NCBI GenBank assembly: GCA_947089905.1
Contig: CAMUMG010000009.1
Coordinates: 1-64,000, forward strand
DNA: 64,000 bases
Source: an uncultured Lachnospiraceae bacterium
Lineage (GTDB): Bacteria; Bacillota; Clostridia; Lachnospirales; Lachnospiraceae
Direction of reading: 5' to 3'
Shown: positions 28,523-38,474 of the stretch, piece after piece
Layout: the number at the start of each line of letters is the position of its first letter
Position numbering within the stretch: position 1 is the first letter of the stretch
Position numbers and translations under genes: made by a program
Notes under the pieces: model-generated
Databases searched by the model: none
What the model was told of the DNA's origin: nothing
Seen by the model: only the letters and a program-made list of their open reading frames with translations

Positions 28523-28642
28523 CCTTTCCATCCTTTCCGGCGCGATCACCCGATAATTCAAGCTATATGCAGTATTATTTTATATCTATAATATCCGAAA
28601 AGCAATAGATTTCAGTAAAATAGACAAAAAAATTTAAAAGAC

Positions 28643-28670
28643 TTGAATTTTATCTTTTCCGGTGTATAAT
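28643..28670 (+). promoter_or_regulatory. Promoter of second chemoreceptor
   Basis: TTGAAT (28643-28648), 16-base spacer, TATAAT (28665-28670). Confidence 0.65.
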
Positions 28671-28727
28671 AGAATTGATATTCTTTGTAAAAATCTCAAA
28701 AAGGAAGGGAAAAAGGAGAGGTTTAAG

Positions 28728-30404
28728 ATGAAAAATCTTCCAATTAGCAAACGTCTTTTTGTTTCATTTGCACTTATTGTAGGAGTATTTTTATTTAGTG
28801 TTATTTTTTCAATTTCTCATTTATTTAGTACAGGAGCATATCTTACTAACTTTTATAACTATTCTTATGTAATAACAAATAAAGCAATTTCTTTACGTAC
28901 TGATATTCAAGCAGCTGCCAAATATATCGGTTATGCTATGATGGAAGAAGATTCTACAAAAGTTTCTGGATATATCCAAGAAGCTAGGGAGAAGATGAGT
29001 GCTCTTAAAGAGGAAGCTGCCTTTTTACAAGAAAATTTTAAAGGTGATTTAACTCTTGTAAATCAATATGAGCAGCTTATGGAAACAACGGAAGATGATC
29101 TTGAACGTGTACTTGCCTTTGCAGAAGAAAACAAAAATACAGAGGCAATCAATTTATATTTTTCAAATGTTTTGCCTAAATTCCTTCAGGCAAATGAGTA
29201 TCTATCTCAAATTCAAGAACTGACAGAACAAGAAGCCGATCATAATTATACTGTTGCAAATAATCGAAAAATTGCAGGAGTTGTCATTATGATTATCCTT
29301 TCAACTGCTGCCATTATTATTGCCTGTCGTATGGGAATTTATATGAACCGAAGTATCACAAATCCTATCCTTGAAATAGAAAAAGCTGCTAAACAAATGG
29401 CAAGTGGAAGTTTAAATGTTTCTATTGCCTATGAAAGTTCAGATGAAATTGGAAGTCTTGCCGATTCGATGCGTAATTTAACCAATAATATTAGTTTTAT
29501 TGTTAAAGATATCCGAATTATGTTAGGGAAATTGGCAGAAGGTGATTTTACAGCAAATACCAGTTATGAAGATAAGTACCTTTTAGATTATAGACCTATT
29601 TTAGATTCCATGCGACTAATCCGAGATAATCTAAATAATACAATGGATGCAATCAATCAATCCTCTCAACAAGTTGCACTTGGATCCTCTCAACTGGCAA
29701 AAAGTGCTCAAGGACTTGCAGAAGGTGCTACAGAACAGGCTGGAACAGTAGAAGAATTAAATGCAAATGTAGAAAATATTTCAAATATTGCGGAAGTTTC
29801 TGCTAATAATGCCAGTGTTGCCTATGAAAATGTGAAAGTTTCTGCACAAAAAGCAGAAAATAGCAAACAAGATATGGAAAGATTAAAAGGAGCAATGGAA
29901 CGAATCAGTAGCACCTCAAAGGAAATTGAAAAGGTTATTACTGCGATTGAAGATATTGCTTCTCAGACCAATCTACTTTCTTTAAATGCTTCTATTGAAG
30001 CAGCTAGAGCAGGTGACGCCGGAAGAGGATTTGTTGTCGTTGCAGAACAAATCGGAAAACTGGCAACAGATAGTGCAAATTCTGCCGTAACTACAAAGGA
30101 ATTGATCGTTCGATGTCTGCAAGAGATCGATTTGGGCAATTCCATTTCTCAAGAAACTTCAAAAGCTTTTGAAGAAGTCATTAATGAAATGAAACAGTTT
30201 GCAGACGTTGCAAAATCATCGAGAGAATCTTCTGTAACCCAATATGATAGTCTGCGCCAGATACGTGAGGGAATTGAACAGATTTCCAGTGTAGTTCAAA
30301 TCAACTCCGCTGCTGCTGAACAGACTTCTGCAACAAGCCAAGAGCTCTCTGCACAAGCTGAAAGTCTACAACAACAAGTAGAAAAGTTTCAACTTATGGG
30401 TTGA
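28728..30404 (+). CDS. Methyl-accepting chemotaxis protein (4-helix-bundle sensor)
   Basis: A 558-residue chemoreceptor. TM1 is at about 11-33 and TM2 at about 180-202, flanking a roughly 145-residue helical sensor of the 4HB_MCP type. A HAMP domain ([21 protein letters not shown]) and the signalling coiled coil follow, with hairpin tip [25 protein letters not shown] at 28728 follows AAAAGGAGAGG; the frame is open upstream but before the promoter -10 region. It is divergent from the SWIM operon. The start of the drug-exporter leader follows it, with no terminator in between that I can see. Confidence 0.92.
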   Translation: MKNLPISKRLFVSFALIVGVFLFSVIFSISHLFSTGAYLTNFYNYSYVITNKAISLRTDIQAAAKYIGYAMMEEDSTKVSGYIQEAREKMSALKEEAAFLQENFKGDLTLVNQYEQLMETTEDDLERVLAFAEENKNTEAINLYFSNVLPKFLQANEYLSQIQELTEQEADHNYTVANNRKIAGVVIMIILSTAAIIIACRMGIYMNRSITNPILEIEKAAKQMASGSLNVSIAYESSDEIGSLADSMRNLTNNISFIVKDIRIMLGKLAEGDFTANTSYEDKYLLDYRPILDSMRLIRDNLNNTMDAINQSSQQVALGSSQLAKSAQGLAEGATEQAGTVEELNANVENISNIAEVSANNASVAYENVKVSAQKAENSKQDMERLKGAMERISSTSKEIEKVITAIEDIASQTNLLSLNASIEAARAGDAGRGFVVVAEQIGKLATDSANSAVTTKELIVRCLQEIDLGNSISQETSKAFEEVINEMKQFADVAKSSRESSVTQYDSLRQIREGIEQISSVVQINSAAAEQTSATSQELSAQAESLQQQVEKFQLMG

Positions 30405-30469
30405 CAATTCTACCTTAGAGTCATATAATACTTATACGCTAAAAATATTAAGAAAGTGAGGTAAGAAAC

Positions 30470-30574
30470 ATGAAGTTGGCGGAAAATAAACTGTGTACTT
30501 TAGTTGTATCTTTGTCTTATGTAAATTACAAATTTTTTATTTCATGCGGGATTACCTCGGTAATAAGTTTCTAA
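30470..30574 (+). CDS. Leader peptide (34 aa) of ABC exporter attenuator
   Basis: A 34-residue frame starting MKLAENKLC and ending ISF, with a good ribosome site (GTGAGG, 10 bases ahead). Its last codons overlap a small hairpin (ATTACC-TC-GGTAAT, 30551-30564), followed by AAGCTA-GT-TTAGCTT and then a terminator before the exporter genes. This layout, leader peptide then stem-loops then terminator, is that of ribosome-mediated attenuation, as described for Bacillus bmrB ahead of bmrCD. The peptide itself matches nothing I recognise. Confidence 0.6.
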   Translation: MKLAENKLCTLVVSLSYVNYKFFISCGITSVISF

Positions 30575-30596
30575 GCTAGTTTAGCTTTGTATTTAT

Positions 30597-30623
30597 GCCG
30601 TGGTATCTTGCCACGGCTTTTTT
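30597..30623 (+). terminator. Attenuator terminator in exporter leader
   Basis: GCCGTGG-TATCTTG-CCACGGC followed by six Ts (30618-30623). It lies 23 bases after the leader-peptide stop and 140 bases before the exporter start, so it must be bypassed for expression. A second copy of GCCGTGG occurs at 30686-30692 and could compete for the CCACGGC arm. Confidence 0.78.
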
Positions 30624-30764
30624 CTGTTTTTTCATAGAATTTTTCCGATTTTTTCTCTAAAAACGTCGAATTTTTCTCTATTTGTGCCGTGGAAGCCAAG
30701 ATCCGCTCATTTCCTTATTTTACATAACCAAAGAATCATTATTTTATTATTTGGGGGATTTATT

Positions 30765-32498
30765 ATGAAACTTAGAACTTATTTAAAAAAGTACTGGCTG
30801 GCGTATTTATTTGCAATTATCTGTTTGATTATAAGTGTAGGACTTGATATGCTCTCACCTCAGGTGACAAAAAAAATTATCGATGATGTCATTGGAAAGG
30901 GAAATTTAAACCTTTTAACTCCTCTATTAATTACCATATTTATGATTGGTATTGGCAGAGCCTTTTTTCAATATTTTAAAGAACTGACTTTTGATAAAGT
31001 CAGTGTTAGTATTGCAACGAATCTGCGACGGGATCTATTTCGTCATGTGCAGAGTCTGTCTTTAAATTATTTTGACAAAACCAATACTGGAGAGCTAATG
31101 TCACGAATTAAAGATGATGTAGATCGGATTTGGAATGGTTTTGGCTATGTCGGAATGTTAATGATTGAAGTCGTACTCCATACCGTTTTTGTTATGTATT
31201 GTATGTTAAATTTAAGTCCTAAATTAGCAATTATTCCTTTTATTGCAATGCCCGCTATCGCAGTCTTTGCAATTTATATGGAGAAAAAATTAGATACAGT
31301 CTATGAAGATATCAGTGAAGAAAATGCACTTTTAAATACAGTTGCCCAAGAAAATCTTGCTGGAGTTCGGACTGTAAAGGCATTTGCCAGAGAAAAATTT
31401 GAAATCGATAAATTTCTTTCTCATAATCGTCGCTATTATGAGTTAAATATGAAACAGTCAAAGATATTTATTCGATATCAGCCAATTTTTGATCTGATCA
31501 CCAAATTGCTTCCAATCGTTACTATTTGTTATGGAGGTCATCTTGTTATTCAGGGAGAAATTTCTCTTGGTACACTTGGTGCATTTGTTGCCTATTGTGA
31601 CTATATTGTCTGGCCTATGCAGACGTTAGGATGGCTCAGTAACGATTTTGCCTCTGCAATCGCCTCTATTAAAAAGGTCAATAAGATTTATAAAGAGACT
31701 CCGACGATTACAGATCCAAAAAAACCTATCATACTAGATCATGTCAAGGGAAGAGTAACTTTTGATCACGTTTCACTTTCTATTTCTGATACAGAAATTT
31801 TAAAAGATATCAGTTTTGATCTTTTAGAAGGAAAAACACTTGGAATTATGGGTGCAACAGGTGCTGGTAAAACTTCTATTATCAGTCTTTTAAACCGATT
31901 TTACGATACAACCAAGGGCAGTGTTTTGCTTGATGGTGTAGATGTACGTAAATTATCCTTAAAACAACTTCGCAGTTGTGTTGCCCCTGTTATGCAGGAT
32001 GTGTTTTTATTTTCAGATACTATCAATGAAAATGTAAAGCTTGGAAAGAGAGACCTTGTTACAGATAAAGATGTTACAGATTCTTTAGATAAAGCACAGG
32101 CAATGGAATTTATTTCTCATATGCAGGAGGGATGTGAAACCCTGATCGGTGAACGTGGGGTTGGTCTTTCTGGAGGACAAAAACAAAGAATCAGTATTGC
32201 ACGTGCTCTTTCTAAAAGAACTCCAATTCTTGTGATGGATGATTCTACTTCTGCTCTTGATATGGAAACTGAACTTGCTATTCAGCAAGAATTAAAAGAA
32301 TTAAAAGAGATTACAAAAATTATTATTGCCCATCGAATCTCCGCAGTCCGTCATGCCGATGAAATCATTGTTTTAAAAGATGGTCAGATTGCAGAGCGGG
32401 GAAATCACGAAGAACTGCTTAAACAAAAAGGAATGTATTATGATACTTTTATGGCACAGTATGGGGAATATTTAGAGCAGACTGAACAGCCTGCCTAA
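30765..32498 (+). CDS. ABC multidrug exporter subunit 1 (BmrC/YheI-like)
   Basis: A 577-residue ABC exporter half: six transmembrane helices (1-300) and an ATPase. Walker A is MGATGAGKTS, signature GVGLSGGQKQR, and Walker B ILVMDDST, where Asp replaces the catalytic Glu after the Walker B aspartate. Such a degenerate site is normal in one half of heterodimeric exporters (BmrC/LmrC type). The frame is open 55 codons upstream through the terminator, but ATG at 30765 with GGGGG seven bases ahead matches the family start. It pairs with the gene 29 bases downstream. Probable substrates are drugs or lipophilic compounds. Confidence 0.92.
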   Translation: MKLRTYLKKYWLAYLFAIICLIISVGLDMLSPQVTKKIIDDVIGKGNLNLLTPLLITIFMIGIGRAFFQYFKELTFDKVSVSIATNLRRDLFRHVQSLSLNYFDKTNTGELMSRIKDDVDRIWNGFGYVGMLMIEVVLHTVFVMYCMLNLSPKLAIIPFIAMPAIAVFAIYMEKKLDTVYEDISEENALLNTVAQENLAGVRTVKAFAREKFEIDKFLSHNRRYYELNMKQSKIFIRYQPIFDLITKLLPIVTICYGGHLVIQGEISLGTLGAFVAYCDYIVWPMQTLGWLSNDFASAIASIKKVNKIYKETPTITDPKKPIILDHVKGRVTFDHVSLSISDTEILKDISFDLLEGKTLGIMGATGAGKTSIISLLNRFYDTTKGSVLLDGVDVRKLSLKQLRSCVAPVMQDVFLFSDTINENVKLGKRDLVTDKDVTDSLDKAQAMEFISHMQEGCETLIGERGVGLSGGQKQRISIARALSKRTPILVMDDSTSALDMETELAIQQELKELKEITKIIIAHRISAVRHADEIIVLKDGQIAERGNHEELLKQKGMYYDTFMAQYGEYLEQTEQPA

Positions 32499-32527
32499 TT
32501 TACTTTTTTTATTATAAGGAGATTTTT

Positions 32528-34306
32528 ATGCCAATTAATTCTGTCAAAGCGGATGAAACGATACAAACTGTCAGTAAAACAAAGACACTGATTCGTCTGT
32601 TTTCTTATCTGCTCAATTATAAACGCTCTATCCTCGCTGTCCTTGTTATTATGGCAGTCAGTATAGGAATTACTTTAGTTAATCCGCTTATTATTGAATA
32701 TGCGGTAAATGTCAATATTAAAAATGGGGATCAAAAAGGACTATATCAACTTGGTATTCTAGCTCTAATCTTAAATATTTTGCTTGTTTTACTTATCAAA
32801 CTGCGTATGTATCTGATGAGTATATTGTCCAATGATATTTTGGTGACGATTCGTCAGGAGTTATATATTCATATTCAAACGCTAAGTTTTGCTTTTTTTG
32901 ACTCCAGACCAACTGGAAAGATTTTAGCTCGTATTATTGGAGATGTAAATTCTTTAAAAAATGTACTATCTAATAGTGTCACTACATTAATACCAGATTT
33001 CTTGACACTTGTAGCAGTTGTTGTTATTATGTTTATAAAGGATGCAAAACTTGCACTTGCTGCTATGGCAAGTCTTCCTCTTATGATTATAGGAGTTTGG
33101 TTTATCCAAACCCGTTCTCATAAACGTTGGCAGATCCATCGCAAAAAGAGTTCGAACTTGAATGCGTTTATTCATGAAGATCTCTCTGGTATGAGGATTA
33201 TTCAAAGTCTGACTGCAGAGGAAGAAACCCGCAAAAACTTTGATGTTTTACTAGAAGAACATCGTAAATCCTTTATTGATGCAGTACTCTATGCCGATGC
33301 CTTTGGTTCTGTAATCGATTTTTGCTGGGGACTTGGAACGATTTGTCTATATCTTGTTGGAGTCCGTTTAATCGGTGCAGATCAAGTGCCAGTTGGAACT
33401 TTGCTTGCCTTTGGAACTTATATCTCTATGTTCTGGAGACCGGTTATGAATTTAAGTAATTTTTATAATCAGATTATTACCAACATTTCCGGAGCAGAAC
33501 GCATCTTTGAAATTTTGGATACTAAACCAGATATCACCAATGTTAAAAATGCCGAAACTATGCCAGATATCTGTGGAGAAGTAGTCTTTTCACATGTATC
33601 TTTCTCCTACGAGAAGGATACAAAAGTACTTGATGATGTCAGCTTTCGTATAAAGCCCGGTGAAACGATTGCCCTTGTCGGTCCAACGGGTGCGGGAAAA
33701 ACTACGGTAGTAAATTTGATCAGTCGCTTTTATGATGTACAAGAAGGTGCTGTCTTAATCGATGGCAAGGATGTTCAGACAGTAACACTAGAAAGTCTTA
33801 GAAGACAGATGGGAATTATGACACAGGATAATTTTCTGTTTTCTGGCACTGTAAAGGAAAATATCCGATACGGAAAACTAGATGCAACTGACGAAGAAAT
33901 TATTGCGGCTGCCAAAGCAGTCAATGCGCATGATTTTATCATGAAAATGGAAAAAGGGTATGACACAGAATTAAAGGAACGTGGTGCTGGTCTTTCCATT
34001 GGACAAAAACAATTACTTGCTTTTGCCAGAACAATGGTATCCATGCCAAAAATATTAATTCTTGATGAAGCGACTTCAAGCATTGACACTCATACGGAAT
34101 TACTGGTACAGCAAGGAATTGAAGCTTTATTAAAGGGAAGAACATCCTTTGTTATTGCACATCGTCTTTCTACTATTCAAAAAGCTGATCGAATCTTTGT
34201 CATTGATAAGGGAGGCATTGTAGAAGAGGGAACAAGCAAAGAATTACTTAAGAAAAAGGGTGCATACTATGAACTTTATATGGCTCAGTTTAAAAATATT
34301 GCGTAA
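32528..34306 (+). CDS. ABC multidrug exporter subunit 2 (BmrD/YheH-like)
   Basis: A 592-residue partner half-exporter: six helices, Walker A GPTGAGKTT, signature AGLSIGQKQL (Ile for the second Gly, so the signature is the degenerate one) and Walker B ILILDEATSSID with the canonical catalytic Glu. Together with subunit 1 this gives one full and one impaired ATP site, the pattern of BmrCD/TM287-288 heterodimers. ATG follows AAGGAG. Translation is presumably coupled to subunit 1, 29 bases upstream. It is controlled by the attenuator in the leader. Confidence 0.93.
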   Translation: MPINSVKADETIQTVSKTKTLIRLFSYLLNYKRSILAVLVIMAVSIGITLVNPLIIEYAVNVNIKNGDQKGLYQLGILALILNILLVLLIKLRMYLMSILSNDILVTIRQELYIHIQTLSFAFFDSRPTGKILARIIGDVNSLKNVLSNSVTTLIPDFLTLVAVVVIMFIKDAKLALAAMASLPLMIIGVWFIQTRSHKRWQIHRKKSSNLNAFIHEDLSGMRIIQSLTAEEETRKNFDVLLEEHRKSFIDAVLYADAFGSVIDFCWGLGTICLYLVGVRLIGADQVPVGTLLAFGTYISMFWRPVMNLSNFYNQIITNISGAERIFEILDTKPDITNVKNAETMPDICGEVVFSHVSFSYEKDTKVLDDVSFRIKPGETIALVGPTGAGKTTVVNLISRFYDVQEGAVLIDGKDVQTVTLESLRRQMGIMTQDNFLFSGTVKENIRYGKLDATDEEIIAAAKAVNAHDFIMKMEKGYDTELKERGAGLSIGQKQLLAFARTMVSMPKILILDEATSSIDTHTELLVQQGIEALLKGRTSFVIAHRLSTIQKADRIFVIDKGGIVEEGTSKELLKKKGAYYELYMAQFKNIA

Positions 34307-34341
34307 ACTGAGAAAAGTAAAGAAAGGAGGAATTTTTTATT

Positions 34342-34539
34342 ATGGAAGAAACTAACAACAAAACAACACAACCTTCAGAAACAACAGGAAACGGCGGAAA
34401 AAAGAAATCTCTCGATCCTTCTATGTTAAAAAGACAAAACAAAAGCAATTTCTTTAGTGGTGGAAAACCTACTTCAAAATCTTTTCACAGTGATCATGGT
34501 TTTAGTACACAAAAAAATCATCGTGTAAAACATGGTTAA
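34342..34539 (+). CDS. Small basic hydrophilic protein, unknown
   Basis: A 65-residue protein with an excellent ribosome site (AAAGGAGG, 12 bases ahead) that starts 35 bases after the exporter. It is rich in Lys, Ser, Thr, Asn and Gly, with no hydrophobic segment and no motif I recognise; it is likely disordered. It is probably the last gene of the exporter operon since a terminator follows directly. No function can be offered. Confidence 0.65.
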   Translation: MEETNNKTTQPSETTGNGGKKKSLDPSMLKRQNKSNFFSGGKPTSKSFHSDHGFSTQKNHRVKHG

Positions 34540-34545
34540 ATTTTT

Positions 34546-34589
34546 AGGATCTGTTGTAAAATTTCAAAATCTATTTTACAGCAGATCCT
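34546..34589. terminator. Bidirectional terminator
   Basis: A 17-base arm pair AGGATCTGTTGTAAAAT / ATTTTACAGCAGATCCT (34546-34562, 34573-34589), with one mismatch and flanking T/A tracts, separates the exporter operon from the convergent kinase gene. Confidence 0.88.
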
Positions 34590-34592
34590 ATT

Positions 34593-36026
34593 TTAGTACC
34601 ACATCTTAGGAAGTGTCACAGTAAAACTTGTTCCTTTTGTATATTGAGTACGAATCTTAATTCTTCCGGTATGTGCCATAATAATCAACTTTGCAATCGA
34701 AAGCCCCAAGCCATGTCCTTCAATTTTACGGTTCCTCACATCGTCGGAACGATAAAAACGGTTAAAAATATGATCTAGATCCTTTCTAGTCATTCCAATT
34801 CCCGTATCTGCAACACAGATTACACAATTTCCATTGACATTGCGGCAAGAAATTGTTATGGTATCTCCATCTCTTGTATATTTAATTGCATTGTCAATAA
34901 ATACACGAATTGCCTGTTTTAAGGACTGTTTGTCCCCATAGACTCGAACCTTTTCTACCGCTAAAGATTCCACTTTACGGTTTTTAGCTACCATTTTCGT
35001 CTCTTTTATCATCTCTTCTACTACAGAACCCATATCAAACAGTTTTTTTTCTAATTTTAATGTCTTTTTATCATGTCTTGATAAAAATAATAGTTTTTCT
35101 ACGAGATCCTGCATCATATTCGATTCGTTTTTTAGAGCTTCTATAGATTCTTGTAAAACCTCTGGATCTTTTGCTCCCCAGCGATTTAACATATTTACAT
35201 ATCCTTTGATAACCGCAATCGGAGTTCTCAATTCATGAGAGGCATCTGAAACAAATTGTTTCTGGCTTTCATAGGAAGTCTCCATTCGATCTAACATATT
35301 ATTAAATACTACTGCCAGATCTCTAAGTTCATTTTTTGTTCCCTCTACATTAAGTCGTTCACTGTGTAGATTATTCATCGTTAAACGATTTACTGTTTCA
35401 GACATTTCTTGAATGGGAACCAACATCTTAATACTATCCCTACGACCTTCTAACACAATAAATAAAACCAGTACCAAATAGACAAAAACCATATTCCAGA
35501 CTAAATGAAGCATCTTTTTATATTCCTTGGTCATATCATAATAAAACCACGCCAGATACTCTTGTCCTCCCTGAAAAAATTCCATTGTATCTTCTAAAAC
35601 TAAACGGTAGTTCGTCTGTTTTGGTGTATAATAAATAAATTTAAAATAATTTTTGAGTTTTTCTAATGGAATAATGCTATCATTATAAATCGTTTCTTGT
35701 GTCTGTTTTTTTGTCAGTTTAAGATAAATTCCCTTATCGCGATATGGATTAATTTCATTTCCGAAATCATCTGCAAAAGTTTCTAAGTTGATAACTATTG
35801 ATTCTGCAAGTTCTCTATAGGAAGAACGTTCCACACTAATATAGAGAATTAAAAAAATCAAAAAGAATAAAACACCATTAACTACCATTAATTTTAATGT
35901 ATTCCATGCGATCCGATATGTCATAGATAATCTTAACTTTCCAGAAAACTCTTCCTTTTTCTTTCGGATCGGAAGCACTATTTTAATTAATAGTTGCCGG
36001 ATTTTTTCTACTATTTTATGTTTCAT
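34593..36026 (-). CDS. Sensor histidine kinase
   Basis: A 477-residue membrane kinase. TM1 is at about 45-67 and TM2 at about 185-205, with a ~115-residue extracellular sensor between them. A HAMP domain follows, then HisKA with the phosphorylated histidine in SHELRTPIAVIKGY (near residue 264), and HATPase with DNAIKYT, DTGIGM and GHGLGLSI motifs. The first ~35 residues are basic and cytoplasmic; a later start cannot be excluded. The ATG overlaps the response regulator's 3' end by 11 bases, so the two are translationally coupled. Architecture resembles ArlS/CssS-type kinases; the stimulus is unknown. Confidence 0.93.
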   Translation of the reverse strand: MKHKIVEKIRQLLIKIVLPIRKKKEEFSGKLRLSMTYRIAWNTLKLMVVNGVLFFLIFLILYISVERSSYRELAESIVINLETFADDFGNEINPYRDKGIYLKLTKKQTQETIYNDSIIPLEKLKNYFKFIYYTPKQTNYRLVLEDTMEFFQGGQEYLAWFYYDMTKEYKKMLHLVWNMVFVYLVLVLFIVLEGRRDSIKMLVPIQEMSETVNRLTMNNLHSERLNVEGTKNELRDLAVVFNNMLDRMETSYESQKQFVSDASHELRTPIAVIKGYVNMLNRWGAKDPEVLQESIEALKNESNMMQDLVEKLLFLSRHDKKTLKLEKKLFDMGSVVEEMIKETKMVAKNRKVESLAVEKVRVYGDKQSLKQAIRVFIDNAIKYTRDGDTITISCRNVNGNCVICVADTGIGMTRKDLDHIFNRFYRSDDVRNRKIEGHGLGLSIAKLIIMAHTGRIKIRTQYTKGTSFTVTLPKMWY

Positions 36027-36702
36027 CCTTAATAATATACCCCACTCCCCGTACAGTACTAATCAGATGAATTCCATATTTATCATCGATTTTCTGACGA
36101 AGATACCGAATATAAACATCTACTACATTCGTATCGCCAAAATATTCATAATCCCATACATTATTGAGAAGCTGTTCTCTGTTTAAAGCAATATTTTTAT
36201 TTTTTAACAGATACTCTAAAAGTTCAAATTCTTTCTTTGTCAAAGACAGCTCTTCTTCTCCATAATAGGCACTACGGCTTGATAAATTTAATCTTAACTT
36301 ACCAAATTCCAAAACCTCCAGTTTTCTTTGTGTTGATTTTTTGCTGTGTCTATTTAATGCTACTCTGATTCTTGCTAATAGTTCTTCAATGGCAAATGGT
36401 TTTGTCATATAGTCATCAGCACCAATATCCAGTCCAGCAACCTTATCTGTAACATCGTCTTTTGCTGTCAGCATAATAATTGGAAGTTCTGATTCCATTC
36501 GAATTCGTCTGCAAACTTCAATTCCAGAAAGTTCGGGAAGCATGATATCTAATAGCACTAAATCTACTCCGGCATGAAGTGCCTTATCTAATCCTGTTCT
36601 GCCGTCACCTGCTAGTTCTACTTCATAACCTTCATATTTTAATTCTAATTCTACAAACCTTGCTATTTTAGGTTCATCTTCTACAACTAAAATTTTTGCC
36701 AT
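36016..36702 (-). CDS. OmpR-family response regulator
   Basis: A 228-residue regulator. The receiver domain (1-115) has the acidic pocket VEDE, phospho-acceptor Asp in LVLLDIMLP, Thr in IMLTAK and Lys in DDYMTKPF. The C-terminal winged helix carries LTKKEFELLEYL and VVDVYIRYLRQKID with the terminal STVRGVGYII. ATG at 36702 with GAGGGTAAGT ahead is preferred over a GTG four codons upstream. It forms an operon with the upstream DUF1622 gene (20-base gap) and the downstream kinase. Confidence 0.95.
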   Translation of the reverse strand: MAKILVVEDEPKIARFVELELKYEGYEVELAGDGRTGLDKALHAGVDLVLLDIMLPELSGIEVCRRIRMESELPIIMLTAKDDVTDKVAGLDIGADDYMTKPFAIEELLARIRVALNRHSKKSTQRKLEVLEFGKLRLNLSSRSAYYGEEELSLTKKEFELLEYLLKNKNIALNREQLLNNVWDYEYFGDTNVVDVYIRYLRQKIDDKYGIHLISTVRGVGYIIKDET

Positions 36703-36722
36703 ACTTACCCTCATTTCTGTTT

Positions 36723-37076
36723 TTATTTTTTTACTTCTGTTTTCTTTTCTGCAACTTCCTCTTCACCTTTAATTTCCCAGTGAATTAAAAATGTAAGTGC
36801 TGCTCGTAATAAGATGATAGAACCAACAATTAAAATTTCAGAAAATTCCCGAACCACTACTGTACGAAGGATTTCACTGCCAAGCTTAAATTCCAGTCCC
36901 ATTGCCATTCCTTTTGCCAGCTTTAAACGAGTGAAGGGATCCTTTCGAATATATTGAATGATCCCGCAAATACCCGACCAAATAATAATACTAACTCCAA
37001 TATACTCAAACAGTAAGATTGCTGCTTCTACCACTACATTTAAAATTTCATGAAATATTTCCATGTTAAACCCCAT
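36723..37076 (-). CDS. DUF1622 membrane protein
   Basis: A small (117-residue) inner-membrane protein of the DUF1622 family, with hydrophobic helices at about 5-37 and 75-100 and the family segment RL.LAKGMAMGLEFKLGSEILRTVVVRE between them. The C-terminal tail is charged (Glu/Lys). Function unknown. ATG at 37076 follows CAGGAA and avoids overlap with the upstream gene. Its location at the head of the response regulator/kinase operon suggests it may influence or be regulated by that system; this is inference. Confidence 0.82.
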   Translation of the reverse strand: MGFNMEIFHEILNVVVEAAILLFEYIGVSIIIWSGICGIIQYIRKDPFTRLKLAKGMAMGLEFKLGSEILRTVVVREFSEILIVGSIILLRAALTFLIHWEIKGEEEVAEKKTEVKK

Positions 37077-37096
37077 TTCTATTCCTGTAGTTTTAT

Positions 37097-38257
37097 CTAT
37101 AGGCACATTTTTAAAATTTTTATAACATCTTCTTTTTCAAGTGGTATATACGCTTCCTGCAATCCCCCAAACCGAACTGCTTTTTCTGCCATCTGCTCAA
37201 ATTTTGAATCATCGATAGACAGCTCTTTTAATGTCATTGGAATTTTGCAGTCTTTAAAAAACTTCTCTGTTGCGTCTATCCCTGCATTTGCCAAGGCAAA
37301 TCTTTCGATTTCCTCTGGAATTCCCCAGACATTAACTGCATATTCACAAAATTTATCTACTGTTTCTTCATTTAAAATATATCTCATCCATTGTGGGGTT
37401 ATAATTGCTAAACCGACACCATGTGTAATGTCATAGTAAGCACTCAATTCATGTTCAATCGGATGGACTGTCCATGCCCCCGCCTTTCCACAGCCAGTCA
37501 GTCCATTTAAAGCCATAGTACTTGCCCACATTAAATTGGCACGTGCATCATAATTTTCTGGTTCTTTTAATGCAGTTGGACAGTATTTAATACAGGTCTT
37601 TAACAGACCCTCTGCAAACCGATCCTGAATAAATGCAGATGGTTCTTTTTGGAAATACTGCTCGAAAATATGTGACATAATATCGGCAGTCCCTGCGGCA
37701 GTCTGCTTTACTGGAAGTGTAAATAAATAAGTTGGATCACAAATAGAAGCAACAGGAATAAAATCATGCGAATTTGTTCCCAGCTTTTCATTTGTTTCTT
37801 GATTTGTAATAACTGCATTTCCATTCATTTCAGAACCTGTAGCAGCAAGTGTAAGTACCGTCACAATCGGAAGAACCCTTCCAATTTTATCTGGCATGGT
37901 AACTAAATCCCAAGGATCTCCATCATAAAAAGCTCCTCCTGCAATTACTTTTGCCGCATCGATCGTACTTCCTCCTCCTACAGCAAGAACCGCTTGAATT
38001 TGCTTTTCCTTACACAACCGAACCCCTTCTCTTACAGAGGTAATCTTTGGATTTGGCTCTACTCCTGATAATTCTGTCACTTCAAAAGACTGTAACAAAT
38101 CGATTATCTTATCATATAGTCCATTTCTTTTTATACTGCCGCCTCCATATACTAATAATACCCTCGTCCCAAATGGTTTTAGTATCTGGACAAGTGATTC
38201 TATCTGTTCTTTTCCAAACCGTATATCTGTTCTTACATGAAATCTGAAATTATCCAT
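37097..38257 (-). CDS. Iron-containing alcohol dehydrogenase (butanol-dehydrogenase type)
   Basis: A 386-residue group III alcohol dehydrogenase, similar to BdhA/YqhD-type NAD(P)H-dependent enzymes that reduce aldehydes. The nucleotide-binding GGGSTIDAAKVIA, the SEMNGNAV segment and the metal ligands (Asp in GTADIMSH, His in SHIFEQ, HPIEHELSAYYDITHG) are all visible. The start at 38257 follows AAGGAGAAAAATAG; a hydrophobic 32-codon upstream extension lacks a ribosome site and is unlikely. It ends 20 bases before the DUF1622 start, so read-through into the two-component operon is possible. Confidence 0.93.
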   Translation of the reverse strand: MDNFRFHVRTDIRFGKEQIESLVQILKPFGTRVLLVYGGGSIKRNGLYDKIIDLLQSFEVTELSGVEPNPKITSVREGVRLCKEKQIQAVLAVGGGSTIDAAKVIAGGAFYDGDPWDLVTMPDKIGRVLPIVTVLTLAATGSEMNGNAVITNQETNEKLGTNSHDFIPVASICDPTYLFTLPVKQTAAGTADIMSHIFEQYFQKEPSAFIQDRFAEGLLKTCIKYCPTALKEPENYDARANLMWASTMALNGLTGCGKAGAWTVHPIEHELSAYYDITHGVGLAIITPQWMRYILNEETVDKFCEYAVNVWGIPEEIERFALANAGIDATEKFFKDCKIPMTLKELSIDDSKFEQMAEKAVRFGGLQEAYIPLEKEDVIKILKMCL

Positions 38258-38474
38258 TCTATTTTTCTCCTTCCTAATGTCCTCCTTAATAATTATATCA
38301 AAAATATAAATCAATGGAAAGAGAGATATAAAGATTTTTAAAATTAAAAACAAAAAAGTTCTAGTTTGAATTTTTTAATGTCCAAAACTTGTAATGGTTA
38401 TCAAAGATAATAAACTTTAAAAATTTGGAGATACATTACTAAATCTAAAGTTAATCAAAAATTCAAATTTAATT

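Noticed and set aside
30600..30764. 55-residue N-terminal extension of the exporter subunit
   Set aside because: It would be translated through the attenuator terminator, has no ribosome site, and the ATG at 30765 fits the family start.
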